Assembly: GCF_001750165.1 (NCBI RefSeq)
Contig: NZ_CP015411.1
Span: 3,314,001-3,378,000, forward strand
Direction: 5' to 3'
Length of the DNA stretch: 64,000 nt
Origin: Pseudoalteromonas luteoviolacea
GTDB taxonomy: Bacteria > Pseudomonadota > Gammaproteobacteria > Enterobacterales > Alteromonadaceae
Below the pieces are notes generated by a model that was not told the DNA's origin, did no database searches, and saw nothing but the letters and a program-made list of their open reading frames with translations. Position numbers and translations under genes: made by a program. Of the stretch, positions 52,514 through 59,968 are shown piece after piece (within the stretch, counting starts at the first letter, position 1; every line of letters begins with the position of its first letter).

Positions 52514-53368
52514 ATGCCACCAGCTTTAATTGAAATAGGCTTACCCGTCGCGCTCATTTTTATCATGGCAGGCGTTGGGTTAAGCTTAAAACTTGCTGAC
52601 TTTCAGCGTGTATATTTGCAACCCAAAAGCTTTTTCATCGGTGCATTTTGCCAACTACTCTTACTCCCTGTGCTCGCTATCGTCGTGATTGCCTTAACAG
52701 GGCTTACAGGGGAGCTTGCTATTGGATTATTTATCTTAGCTCTGTGCCCTGGTGGTACAACCTCAAACTTGTACAGCTATTTGGCCAAAGGCGACGTTGG
52801 GCTCTCTGTGTCTTTAACTGCCGTTGTGGGCTTTATTACCCCATTTACCCTACCCTTTTTAGCGGCATGGGCTATTGGATATTACGGCAAAAATGACACC
52901 TTGATTGAGTTTCCCATTTTAAAAGCTTGGTTACAGCTCATTGTTGTCGGTGTCGTGCCTGTCTTAATTGGTATGGCCATTAATACCAAGTGGCCCGAGT
53001 TTGCAAAAAAGGCGAGCCCTTATATTAGTTGGTTTTCTGTTGCGGTATTGCTTTTAGTGATCGTCAGTATCTGCTTTAAATTAGGTGATAAACTAATTGA
53101 TTACCTAATCATGGCTGGCCCTGCCGTCATCTTGCTAAATTTGTTATCTATGGTGGCAGGGTTGTTAGTCGCCCATTTTTTACTACATAATGCCACGCAA
53201 ACACGCACCATTACTTTAGAGGTCGGTTTACAAAACGGGACATTAGCACTTCTGGTGACAACCGGCTTATTAAGTAGTGAAGTCATGTCTATTGCGCCAA
53301 GTATTTACGGCCTATTTATGTTCATCAGTGCGGGGCTTTATACCGCTTGGGCAATTAAAAAAGCATAA
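52514..53368 (+). CDS. Bile acid:sodium symporter family protein
   Basis: This 284-residue inner-membrane protein has about nine to ten helices. BASS-family landmarks are LALCPGGTTSNLYSYLAKGDVGLSVSLTAV and EVGLQNGTLALLVTTGLL, which form the two crossed substrate/sodium sites. AAGGATAAC precedes the ATG. In bacteria these carriers transport organic anions; bile acids are unlikely in a marine organism. It lies 140 bp after the TonB receptor on the same strand. Confidence 0.85.
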   Translation: MPPALIEIGLPVALIFIMAGVGLSLKLADFQRVYLQPKSFFIGAFCQLLLLPVLAIVVIALTGLTGELAIGLFILALCPGGTTSNLYSYLAKGDVGLSVSLTAVVGFITPFTLPFLAAWAIGYYGKNDTLIEFPILKAWLQLIVVGVVPVLIGMAINTKWPEFAKKASPYISWFSVAVLLLVIVSICFKLGDKLIDYLIMAGPAVILLNLLSMVAGLLVAHFLLHNATQTRTITLEVGLQNGTLALLVTTGLLSSEVMSIAPSIYGLFMFISAGLYTAWAIKKA

Positions 53369-53643
53369 GACTCGCTGAGTAATTGAAGGGAATGGTGTTG
53401 CTCGTAATTTGACGCTATCCCCTCTTGCCTTGTTTGAAAAAACGTCTCTCAACATTATCTAAAGTTCGCATTTTGCAATGCTAAATTGCAATTACTTATT
53501 GATAAATACACATTAAAGCCCATCTAAAACACATAACCAATTGAAGTGCATATATATTTTTAAATCATCATTTATGGCATGAGTTTCGCTAATTTCATTG
53601 TACGCTAGATATGTCGCCATCGATGCGATAAAGGTGCATCACA

Positions 53644-54510
53644 ATGAAATTAGATAAAAGAGAGCTGTCTTTACAAAAAATGTACTTAAAACATGGACTT
53701 TTACCTTTTCAAAACATCTATGCACAGCAAACGATTGATAGGTGGAATGGGTTGTTAGATCCCATTTTTCATGACCGTAAGTCGCCGGAAGCTAGTTATG
53801 TGTTCTCAGATGAGCTTGTTGAGCTTGGCATTCTCGATGATGTGTTAAATACGAAACTGCTCAGTGCCATTACCGTATTAGACCCTTGTCCCATACTTTT
53901 TCAATGCCACTGCTTTGAAATAGATTGGAGTCGAGCAGTTAACCAAACTCATTGCGACCTTTTAGAAGGCTGGCACAAAGACCATCGAGATCCAAATATT
54001 AAATCGGTTTATGGCTGCCGACCATTCTCAATATATATCTATCTCAATGACGTAAAAGAAACCAATGAAGGGGCTTTTGAAATTATTCCCGGATATGAGT
54101 CAGGCCCATTTGAAAGTAATCTAAACTACTGTAACTTAAAGGGACGAAAAGGCACCTGTTTTCTATGGAGTCGAGACTTATACCACCGCCTAAACGAAAA
54201 GAACTGTTCAACAAAACAACGTATTTTAAAGCTATCTTTGCAGACTAATGGGTGGGCACACTCAAAAGCACAGCTAGATGAGTTTCATCAGACTCGCGCG
54301 TTATTAAACAATGCCAACCCTGCCCTCTCATATTTATTTGGCAGTCACTGTAATAACAATCTAGCAATCCAAACTATCCCCTTTACGCGAAAAGGTCAGT
54401 TACCTCAAATAAGGCCTATAGATTACTCCAGAAAAACACATATGCCTTCCAAAGCGTCTGTGATGTTTCGTCGATTTAAATGCAAAGTCGATCAAGCACT
54501 AGGGTTTTAA
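53644..54510 (+). CDS. Phytanoyl-CoA dioxygenase-like Fe(II)/2-oxoglutarate protein
   Basis: This 288-residue protein has a double-stranded beta-helix dioxygenase pattern. The facial triad is likely His111 and Asp113 in WHKDHRD and His181 in DLYHRLNEK, with Arg193 (KQRILKLS) binding 2-oxoglutarate. EGAFEIIPGYESGPF between them is the usual strand pair in PhyH proteins. No signal peptide is present. It stands alone without biosynthetic neighbours, so its substrate (small molecule, lipid or protein) is unknown. Confidence 0.65.
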   Translation: MKLDKRELSLQKMYLKHGLLPFQNIYAQQTIDRWNGLLDPIFHDRKSPEASYVFSDELVELGILDDVLNTKLLSAITVLDPCPILFQCHCFEIDWSRAVNQTHCDLLEGWHKDHRDPNIKSVYGCRPFSIYIYLNDVKETNEGAFEIIPGYESGPFESNLNYCNLKGRKGTCFLWSRDLYHRLNEKNCSTKQRILKLSLQTNGWAHSKAQLDEFHQTRALLNNANPALSYLFGSHCNNNLAIQTIPFTRKGQLPQIRPIDYSRKTHMPSKASVMFRRFKCKVDQALGF

Positions 54511-54742
54511 CCACAGACCAGGTCTGATTTTAAAATGCCATCAACATGATGCAATTAAAAAACCTGCACTCACAAAGCAAAGCGCATATTCAGGTTGAGT
54601 GAGAAAATAGCAACTATCATTGTTATTAACAGCAGGACGTAACCAATCGATTTCAAAATACGGTCAATGGATCAAGTGATCATTTAGCTTAGTCAGTTTA
54701 AAACATGACTCTTTTCACTTGATTGTAGGCTAAGGAGACTCA

Positions 54743-55156
54743 ATGACAGTGCACAAATCCCAACAACGCCATACTCACGTCAAACAGCTACTTGGCAAAA
54801 TGGATCCCGAAGTTGCTGCCAGCTTTACCTATAAACAACGAAAAGCACTGGACAAAGTCATTAATACCCGAGGTTGGAACAATCATAAAATCGATTTTAG
54901 ACCGACGCTCGCCTTTCCGTTTTTACCTTGGAGTTTTTATATTGTTTTTCTCGGTGGTGTGAATAAACGCAGCTTGAACTCAACGGAACGCTTTACCGCT
55001 GCCATGGTGTTCGTTACCGCTTTAACCATTGTCGGGATGATGGTGCTCGGGCTTGTTTTTGTTATCTTATACTTAATTAAATCATGGCTGGGCATTGACC
55101 TTTTCCCTAATGAGTCGTTAGGCGTGTGGGACCAATTTAAAGATTTGTTTAAATAG
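54743..55156 (+). CDS. Hypothetical membrane protein, two TM segments
   Basis: This 137-residue protein has GGAG 6 nt before the ATG. A basic soluble N-terminus (1-60) contains SFTYKQRKALDKVINTRGWNNHKIDFRPT, a pattern common in short Alteromonadales and Vibrio proteins that are sometimes mislabelled as phosphoshikimate transferases. Two hydrophobic segments (about 59-74 and 85-115) follow. Function unknown. It lies 72 bp upstream of an outer-membrane beta-barrel gene on the same strand. Confidence 0.6.
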   Translation: MTVHKSQQRHTHVKQLLGKMDPEVAASFTYKQRKALDKVINTRGWNNHKIDFRPTLAFPFLPWSFYIVFLGGVNKRSLNSTERFTAAMVFVTALTIVGMMVLGLVFVILYLIKSWLGIDLFPNESLGVWDQFKDLFK

Positions 55157-55228
55157 CGACGATTGATTTTTAACCTGAAATCCATTTTCAATCGTATAGC
55201 AGATGGAGCTAACAATGGAGCCCTAGCC

Positions 55229-55873
55229 ATGAATATTAAATTACTCTCTTTTGGTTGCTGCTGTTTAACACTCTCTCATGTCTGTGTTGCAAAACATGAT
55301 TGGTTTGTCAGACCTTACGTTGGGCTGAGTCAAATGTCAGATATGACGCTCGTCGCACAAAATGTAGAAAGTCAAACGGGCAATAGCGACATACAGCTTG
55401 ATGCCGGGTTAGTATCAGGGCTTGGTGTCGGATACGTCATACATAACAATGTGGCGATAGAACTGGCTTGGGAATATCGAAGTAATGAATCAACAACCAC
55501 ATTACCGTCGATTAATTCCCCCTATGAAGGCAACATCGCATCAAATCTATTTTTTCTAAACGCCTATTATGTATTTAATACACATAGCTCATGGCAGCCC
55601 TATCTTGGTGCTGGGGTAAGCTGGGCACAAGAAGTAGATATTGATTTAGAGGAGCAAGGAGCTGAGCGCTCATATTCCAGTGATGGCGACGCCGGATATC
55701 AAATGTTTGCTGGCATGTTGTTCAAGATGAACGATACCTGGTCTTGGCAGGGCGAAGTTCGATATGGGCAAATGAAAGACATTACACTCAATGCAGAAAA
55801 AGGCGCAGGTGAATTCAATAACCTTGATTACGATACACTAACGCTACAACTGTCAGCCGTTTACCATTTTTGA
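55229..55873 (+). CDS. Outer-membrane beta-barrel protein
   Basis: The ATG at 55229 (GGAG 9 nt upstream) opens a signal peptide (MNIKLLSFGCCCLTLSHVCVA). The 214-residue protein has alternating amphipathic strands typical of an eight-stranded OmpA/OmpX-type barrel: WFVRPYVGLSQMSDMTLV, GLGVGYVIHNNVAIELAWEY, PYLGAGVSWAQEV, and a final LTLQLSAVYHF with the C-terminal Phe required for barrel assembly. The function is unassigned. Confidence 0.8.
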   Translation: MNIKLLSFGCCCLTLSHVCVAKHDWFVRPYVGLSQMSDMTLVAQNVESQTGNSDIQLDAGLVSGLGVGYVIHNNVAIELAWEYRSNESTTTLPSINSPYEGNIASNLFFLNAYYVFNTHSSWQPYLGAGVSWAQEVDIDLEEQGAERSYSSDGDAGYQMFAGMLFKMNDTWSWQGEVRYGQMKDITLNAEKGAGEFNNLDYDTLTLQLSAVYHF

Positions 55874-55896
55874 TTAAATGAGAGTCAAAGTAACTC

Positions 55897-55927
55897 AGTA
55901 AGCAACAATATATTTTTGTTGCTTACT
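55897..55927. terminator. Bidirectional hairpin terminator
   Basis: AGTAAGCAACAA and TTGTTGCTTACT form a perfect 12-bp stem with a 7-nt loop, between the convergent barrel and dihydroorotase genes. Confidence 0.7.
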
Positions 55928-55941
55928 GGCTCTAAATGCAA

Positions 55942-57273
55942 TTAGTCTCGCTCGAACACCAATGGCATTGCGTTGTCTTTTACTTCAACGACAGCGCCAT
56001 CTTTGTAAACGCATTGACCGTTAACAAACGTATAGCGAATATGATGAGAGAATTGATGCCCCACAAACGGTGACCACTGACAGTGATACAAAGTATTGTC
56101 ATGACGTACAGTGTCTCCCGCTTTCGCACTGACCACGGCTAAGTCGGCAAAGTACCCTTCTCTGACAAAACCTCGTTGCTGCACTTTGTAGCGTTTAGCG
56201 GGATTATGCGCTGTTTTTTCAACGACTTGAGTCAAGGTCATGGTGCCGCGTTTAACTTGGTCAAATAAAGTTAGCAGCGCATGTTGCACTAAGGGAAGAC
56301 CCGCAGGGGCTTGTGCGAATGCTTGCTGCTTTTCATCCCAAGTGTGAGGGGCATGATCCGTCGCAATGATATCTAAGCGGCCATCGTTTAAAGCGCTTAT
56401 CAAAGCAAGCCTGTCTGATTCCGCTTTAATGGCAGGGTTACACTTGATCAGATTGCCTAACTTGCCGTAGTCATCTTGATTAAACCATAGATGATGCACA
56501 CAGGCTTCTGCCGTAATTTGCTTATTATCAATTGGCCCTGGAGCAAATAAATCCAACTCTTTAGCAGTCGTCAAATGAAGAACATGTAGCTGAGTACCGT
56601 ATTTTTTAGCCAGACTCACCGCATAAGAAGACGACTCATAACACGCGTTGGCATCACGAATAACAGGGTGGTCTTCGATGGTCAGCGCTCTATCACCCAG
56701 CTTTGCCAGGTTTTTACTGATCACATCCCCCTTTTCACAGTGCGTTGCAATAAGCACCGGACACTCTCTAAAAATCGCTTCAAGGGCACTCGGGTGCTCA
56801 ACAAGCAGGTCGCCTGTGGATGCGCCCATAAATACTTTTACACCACATACAAAACTCGGATCACAGGCTTTAATTTCATCTAAGTTATCTGGTGTTGCCC
56901 CTAAATAAAACGAATAGTTAGCTGCTGATGTTTCTGCCGCAATATGATGCTTTTGAACCACTGCCAGCTTGTCCGTCGTTGCAGGGCTCACATTGGGCAT
57001 TTCCATAAAACTTGTAATACCACCAGCAACGGCTGCACGAGATTCTGAGCCTATGGTGCCCTTCCAAGCAAGACCGGGCTCTCTAAAGTGCACTTGATCA
57101 TCAATCATGCCCGGAGTTAAAAAGTCTCCTTGCAAGTCGATAACTTGGTCCATATCCGTTGGTGTAATACTGCTGGCAATTTTATCAATCCTTTGCCCGA
57201 CAATTCGTACATCACAGTGCTCAACCTGACCTTCATTAATCAGCTGAGTATTTTTTAATAGAATATTAGACAT
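55942..57273 (-). CDS. Dihydroorotase, zur-linked paralogue
   Basis: Dihydroorotase interconverts carbamoyl-aspartate and dihydroorotate in pyrimidine synthesis. The ATG at 57273 has AAAGGTGA 7 nt upstream; 443 residues result. Cyclic-amidohydrolase motifs: GMIDDQVHFREPG, GVKVFMGASTGDLLV, IATHCEKGD, LHVLHLTTAKEL and IIATDHAPHTWDEK. The first His of the HxH metal motif is Gln (DQVH), as in a Bacteroidetes-like subtype. The gene follows zur by 65 bp on the same strand, behind a Zur box. Zur-controlled pyrC paralogues are known as zinc-sparing backups, so this is probably not the housekeeping enzyme. Confidence 0.85.
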   Translation of the reverse strand: MSNILLKNTQLINEGQVEHCDVRIVGQRIDKIASSITPTDMDQVIDLQGDFLTPGMIDDQVHFREPGLAWKGTIGSESRAAVAGGITSFMEMPNVSPATTDKLAVVQKHHIAAETSAANYSFYLGATPDNLDEIKACDPSFVCGVKVFMGASTGDLLVEHPSALEAIFRECPVLIATHCEKGDVISKNLAKLGDRALTIEDHPVIRDANACYESSSYAVSLAKKYGTQLHVLHLTTAKELDLFAPGPIDNKQITAEACVHHLWFNQDDYGKLGNLIKCNPAIKAESDRLALISALNDGRLDIIATDHAPHTWDEKQQAFAQAPAGLPLVQHALLTLFDQVKRGTMTLTQVVEKTAHNPAKRYKVQQRGFVREGYFADLAVVSAKAGDTVRHDNTLYHCQWSPFVGHQFSHHIRYTFVNGQCVYKDGAVVEVKDNAMPLVFERD

Positions 57274-57338
57274 TTCTATTTCACCTTTAGACACACGTTA
57301 ACAATAAATTTTCTGTTGCCCTTATAAATAAAGACATT

Positions 57339-57818
57339 TTAGGCGTTCGATACCGCCTCTCTTTCCAGAGCCTGACAATCTGAGCAAATACCTTGAAACT
57401 CAAACTGAGGTGAGTTCAGCAGATAGCCATGCGATTGAATCTGCGCAGATAACTGCGCCATTAGCTCAGCAGGCATATGCACTTCTTCTACTTTTTGGCA
57501 CAGGGAGCAAATTAAAAACTGAGTGTGTGGGTGGGGTTTATGGCAATCTATATGTGTACAGCAGATGTATTTGTTTACGGTGTCCAGCTTATGGACCAAG
57601 TCAGCTGCAACTAACAAGTCTAAAATGCGATAAATGGAGACAGCTGGCAAGGTAAGTCCAAGATTTTGCTTGCAATACTGGACTAATTCATAGGGTGATA
57701 GCGCTTTACCCGCCATCTTTAACCCCTTGAAAATAGCTATTCTTTTTTCAGTAGGCTTAATACCTGCGTAATTAAAAATTTCGACAAACTCACTTTCTTG
57801 GTTATTTTTTTGACTCAT
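57339..57818 (-). CDS. zur: Zinc uptake regulator Zur (Fur family)
   Basis: This 159-residue Fur-family repressor has an N-terminal winged helix (about 15-90, GIKPTEKRIAIFKGL to LPAVSIYRILDLL). The dimer and metal domain contains HPHTQFLICSLCQKVEEVH and GICSDCQAL, with two CxxC pairs for the structural zinc. The HTH and dense Cys/His content fit Zur better than Fur or PerR. The promoter carries a Zur box at 57851-57865, 33 bp upstream, so it is probably autoregulated. A dihydroorotase gene is co-transcribed downstream. Confidence 0.85.
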   Translation of the reverse strand: MSQKNNQESEFVEIFNYAGIKPTEKRIAIFKGLKMAGKALSPYELVQYCKQNLGLTLPAVSIYRILDLLVAADLVHKLDTVNKYICCTHIDCHKPHPHTQFLICSLCQKVEEVHMPAELMAQLSAQIQSHGYLLNSPQFEFQGICSDCQALEREAVSNA

Positions 57819-57850
57819 AAGACCCTATTTACTTGCCACTTCACATTTAA

Positions 57851-57865
57851 TGTTACAGTATAACA
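57851..57865 (-). promoter_or_regulatory. Zur box of the zur-dihydroorotase operon
   Basis: TGTTACAGTATAACA is a near-palindrome that matches TGTTATAnTATAACA at all but about two positions. It lies 33 bp upstream of the zur start. The divergent Tat-lipoprotein gene starts 115 bp away on the other side and could also respond. Confidence 0.75.
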
Positions 57866-57979
57866 TATCATAAAATACCTAAATGAATCACTTATTTTCG
57901 CGCAATCCACCGTTATGCCACGAAAAAAGCGTAAAGCATGAGTAAGATAATTACGTAAACGACTTTGGGAGTAGTAAGC

Positions 57980-59353
57980 ATGGTCACACGTAGACAATTC
58001 ACTAAAGGGACAGTTGCACTTGCATTTGTCGGGTTAAACAGCAGTATGTTGGGTTGCGCGCAAAAACGATCAATCAAGCCCACACCAACAATCGCAGGTT
58101 ATGGCCCTTTAATTAAAGACCCCAAAGGCCTGTTGGACTTACCAGATGGGTTCAGTTACCAAATCATCTCTGCATTGAATGACAAAATGGATGATGGGCT
58201 CAGTGTGCCAGACAATGCCGATGGCATGGGGTGTATTGAATTAGATGAAAAACGCGTTGCTTTAATCAGAAACCATGAGCTGAGCCCGAAACATTTGAAC
58301 AATGCGGCACCAGATATTGCGTCGCATCGCACCGAAAACGCTTATGACAGTCTAAATAGGGACATTGCACTGCCCGGAGGCACCACAACGATGGTGTATA
58401 ACCTTGAGACTCAGCGTATTGAAAAGCAATACTATAGCCTCGTTGGCACCATACGAAACTGTGCTGGTGGGACAACCCCTTGGGGCACATGGCTAACCTG
58501 CGAAGAAACGGTACAACTGGCAGGGGATGGCCTGAGTCAGGATCATGGTTACATTTTTGAAGTGCCTGCAGGTCAAGACGGACTAACTAAACCTGTACCA
58601 TTAGTAGAAATGGGCCGCTTTAATCATGAGGCTGCCGCGATAGACCCAAGAACGGGGATCGTTTATTTGACCGAAGACCGAGGGGATGGCCTATTTTATC
58701 GATTCATTCCCAAGCAAAAAGGTCAGCTATCATTGGGTGGAACACTTCAAGCCCTAGTAATAAAAAATACCCAACAATTTGATACCCGCAACTGGACACA
58801 AACCAGTATGCCTTTAACACATTGGTTCGAGACCGACTGGGTAACCTTAGATAACCCACAAAGCCCTGAAGATGACCTTCGGATCCGTGGTTATGATCTG
58901 GGTGCAGCCGTATTTGCCCGGGGTGAAGGCATTCACTTTGGTGACAATGAGCTTTATTTTTGCTGCACCAATGGCGGTGAAAAGCAGTTAGGTCAAATCA
59001 TGCGTTATCAACCCTCTGCCTATGAAGGCACAGCGCAAGAAGAGAAACACCCGGGACAAATTCAATTGTTTTTAGAAAGCAGTGATAAATCACTGTATGA
59101 CTTTGGCGATAATCTAACAGTGACACCACAAGGGCATTTACTCGTCTGTGAGGACCAATATACTTTGCTGCCTGATAACCATTTACGTGGCGTATCACCC
59201 AAAGGTGAAGTATATCCATTTGCCAAACTACGCGCTAAAACTGAGCTCGCAGGCGCATGTTTTTCACCTGATGGCTCGATTTTATTCGTCAATATTTATT
59301 CGCCAACAAAAACGTTGGCTATTCGGGGGGATTGGTCAAGTTACCAAGCTTAA
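57980..59353 (+). CDS. PhoX/DUF839-family Tat lipoprotein
   Basis: The ATG at 57980 (GGGAG upstream) gives 457 residues. The N-terminus has a twin-arginine motif TRRQFTKG and a lipobox-like SSMLGC (Cys26), so it is probably a Tat-exported lipoprotein. The body matches the DUF839 pattern of PhoX-type calcium-dependent phosphatases: RNHELSPKHLN, GGTTTMVYNLET, CAGGTTPWGTWLTCEET, MGRFNHEAAAID, VYLTEDRGDGLFYRFIP. The protein is shorter than canonical PhoX (over 600 residues), so phosphatase activity is not certain. Confidence 0.82.
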   Translation: MVTRRQFTKGTVALAFVGLNSSMLGCAQKRSIKPTPTIAGYGPLIKDPKGLLDLPDGFSYQIISALNDKMDDGLSVPDNADGMGCIELDEKRVALIRNHELSPKHLNNAAPDIASHRTENAYDSLNRDIALPGGTTTMVYNLETQRIEKQYYSLVGTIRNCAGGTTPWGTWLTCEETVQLAGDGLSQDHGYIFEVPAGQDGLTKPVPLVEMGRFNHEAAAIDPRTGIVYLTEDRGDGLFYRFIPKQKGQLSLGGTLQALVIKNTQQFDTRNWTQTSMPLTHWFETDWVTLDNPQSPEDDLRIRGYDLGAAVFARGEGIHFGDNELYFCCTNGGEKQLGQIMRYQPSAYEGTAQEEKHPGQIQLFLESSDKSLYDFGDNLTVTPQGHLLVCEDQYTLLPDNHLRGVSPKGEVYPFAKLRAKTELAGACFSPDGSILFVNIYSPTKTLAIRGDWSSYQA

Positions 59354-59363
59354 AAAAATGAAT

Positions 59364-59401
59364 TTGCAGCCAGTCTTCATCATGTGATTTACTGGCTGCA
59401 A
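59364..59401 (+). terminator. Hairpin after the DUF839 gene
   Basis: TTGCAGCCAGT and ACTGGCTGCAA form a perfect 11-bp stem with a 16-nt loop, 10 nt after the stop codon. Confidence 0.6.
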
Positions 59402-59408
59402 GCGCAAC

Positions 59409-59440
59409 TTTTACATTCGAATAGCAATTTGAATGTAAAA
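59409..59440 (-). terminator. Hairpin after the PepSY gene
   Basis: TTTTACATTC and GAATGTAAAA form a 10-bp stem directly after the PepSY stop codon, on the side away from the DUF839 gene. Confidence 0.55.
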
Positions 59441-59441
59441 A

Positions 59442-59960
59442 TTAAGAGGCTGCGCACTGCCGTTTTCGACGCTTCTTAAAGTAAGGAAAAAAGAACAAAA
59501 TCATACCTGTGATAGAAATAACTAACGTCACAAAAGAAACAGGTAACATCAGCCATAAATTGGCATTTTTCTCAAAAAAGGTTCCATCATGCAAGCTTTC
59601 TATCAACTCAGAGTTACGCTTTGCAATGTGTAAAATTTCGCCTGTCTGATTGTCAATCTGAATCTCAATTTTATTATTACTACGAATTTTCGTGATCCCT
59701 TTTGCAGGACGTACATCTAAACGATTCACATCATCCCAGCTGTTAATTTGAGCTGACTCAACTGACTTTGCAATATCTAAAATTTGCGTAAACGTTACTT
59801 CAGGCACAGTACCGACCCCTTTTGCAGAAGGCGGCTGAATAAAGCTAAACTCTTTTCTAACCAGCAATAAAATACCTGTTACAATAATCACAAGCAGAGG
59901 TATAGAAATCACAATACTCGCCCACTTATGAATACTTCTATTATTTTTATTAAAACTCAT
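59442..59960 (-). CDS. PepSY-domain membrane protein
   Basis: This 172-residue protein has an N-terminal helix (about 13-33) and a C-terminal helix (135-157), with a periplasmic PepSY-like domain between them (DDVNRLDVRPAKGITKIR, IDNQTGEILHIAKRNSE). The C-terminal tail is basic. AAAGGA precedes the ATG. It starts 8 nt after the stop of the TonB receptor gene, so both form one operon. PepSY membrane proteins next to such receptors often take part in iron assimilation, in some cases as ferric reductases. Confidence 0.8.
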   Translation of the reverse strand: MSFNKNNRSIHKWASIVISIPLLVIIVTGILLLVRKEFSFIQPPSAKGVGTVPEVTFTQILDIAKSVESAQINSWDDVNRLDVRPAKGITKIRSNNKIEIQIDNQTGEILHIAKRNSELIESLHDGTFFEKNANLWLMLPVSFVTLVISITGMILFFFPYFKKRRKRQCAAS

Positions 59961-59968
59961 CGCTTCCT

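Noticed and set aside
54610..54640. ATCATTGTTATTA stretch as a Fur box
   Set aside because: Only one hexamer fits the consensus and the next gene is an unrelated small membrane protein.
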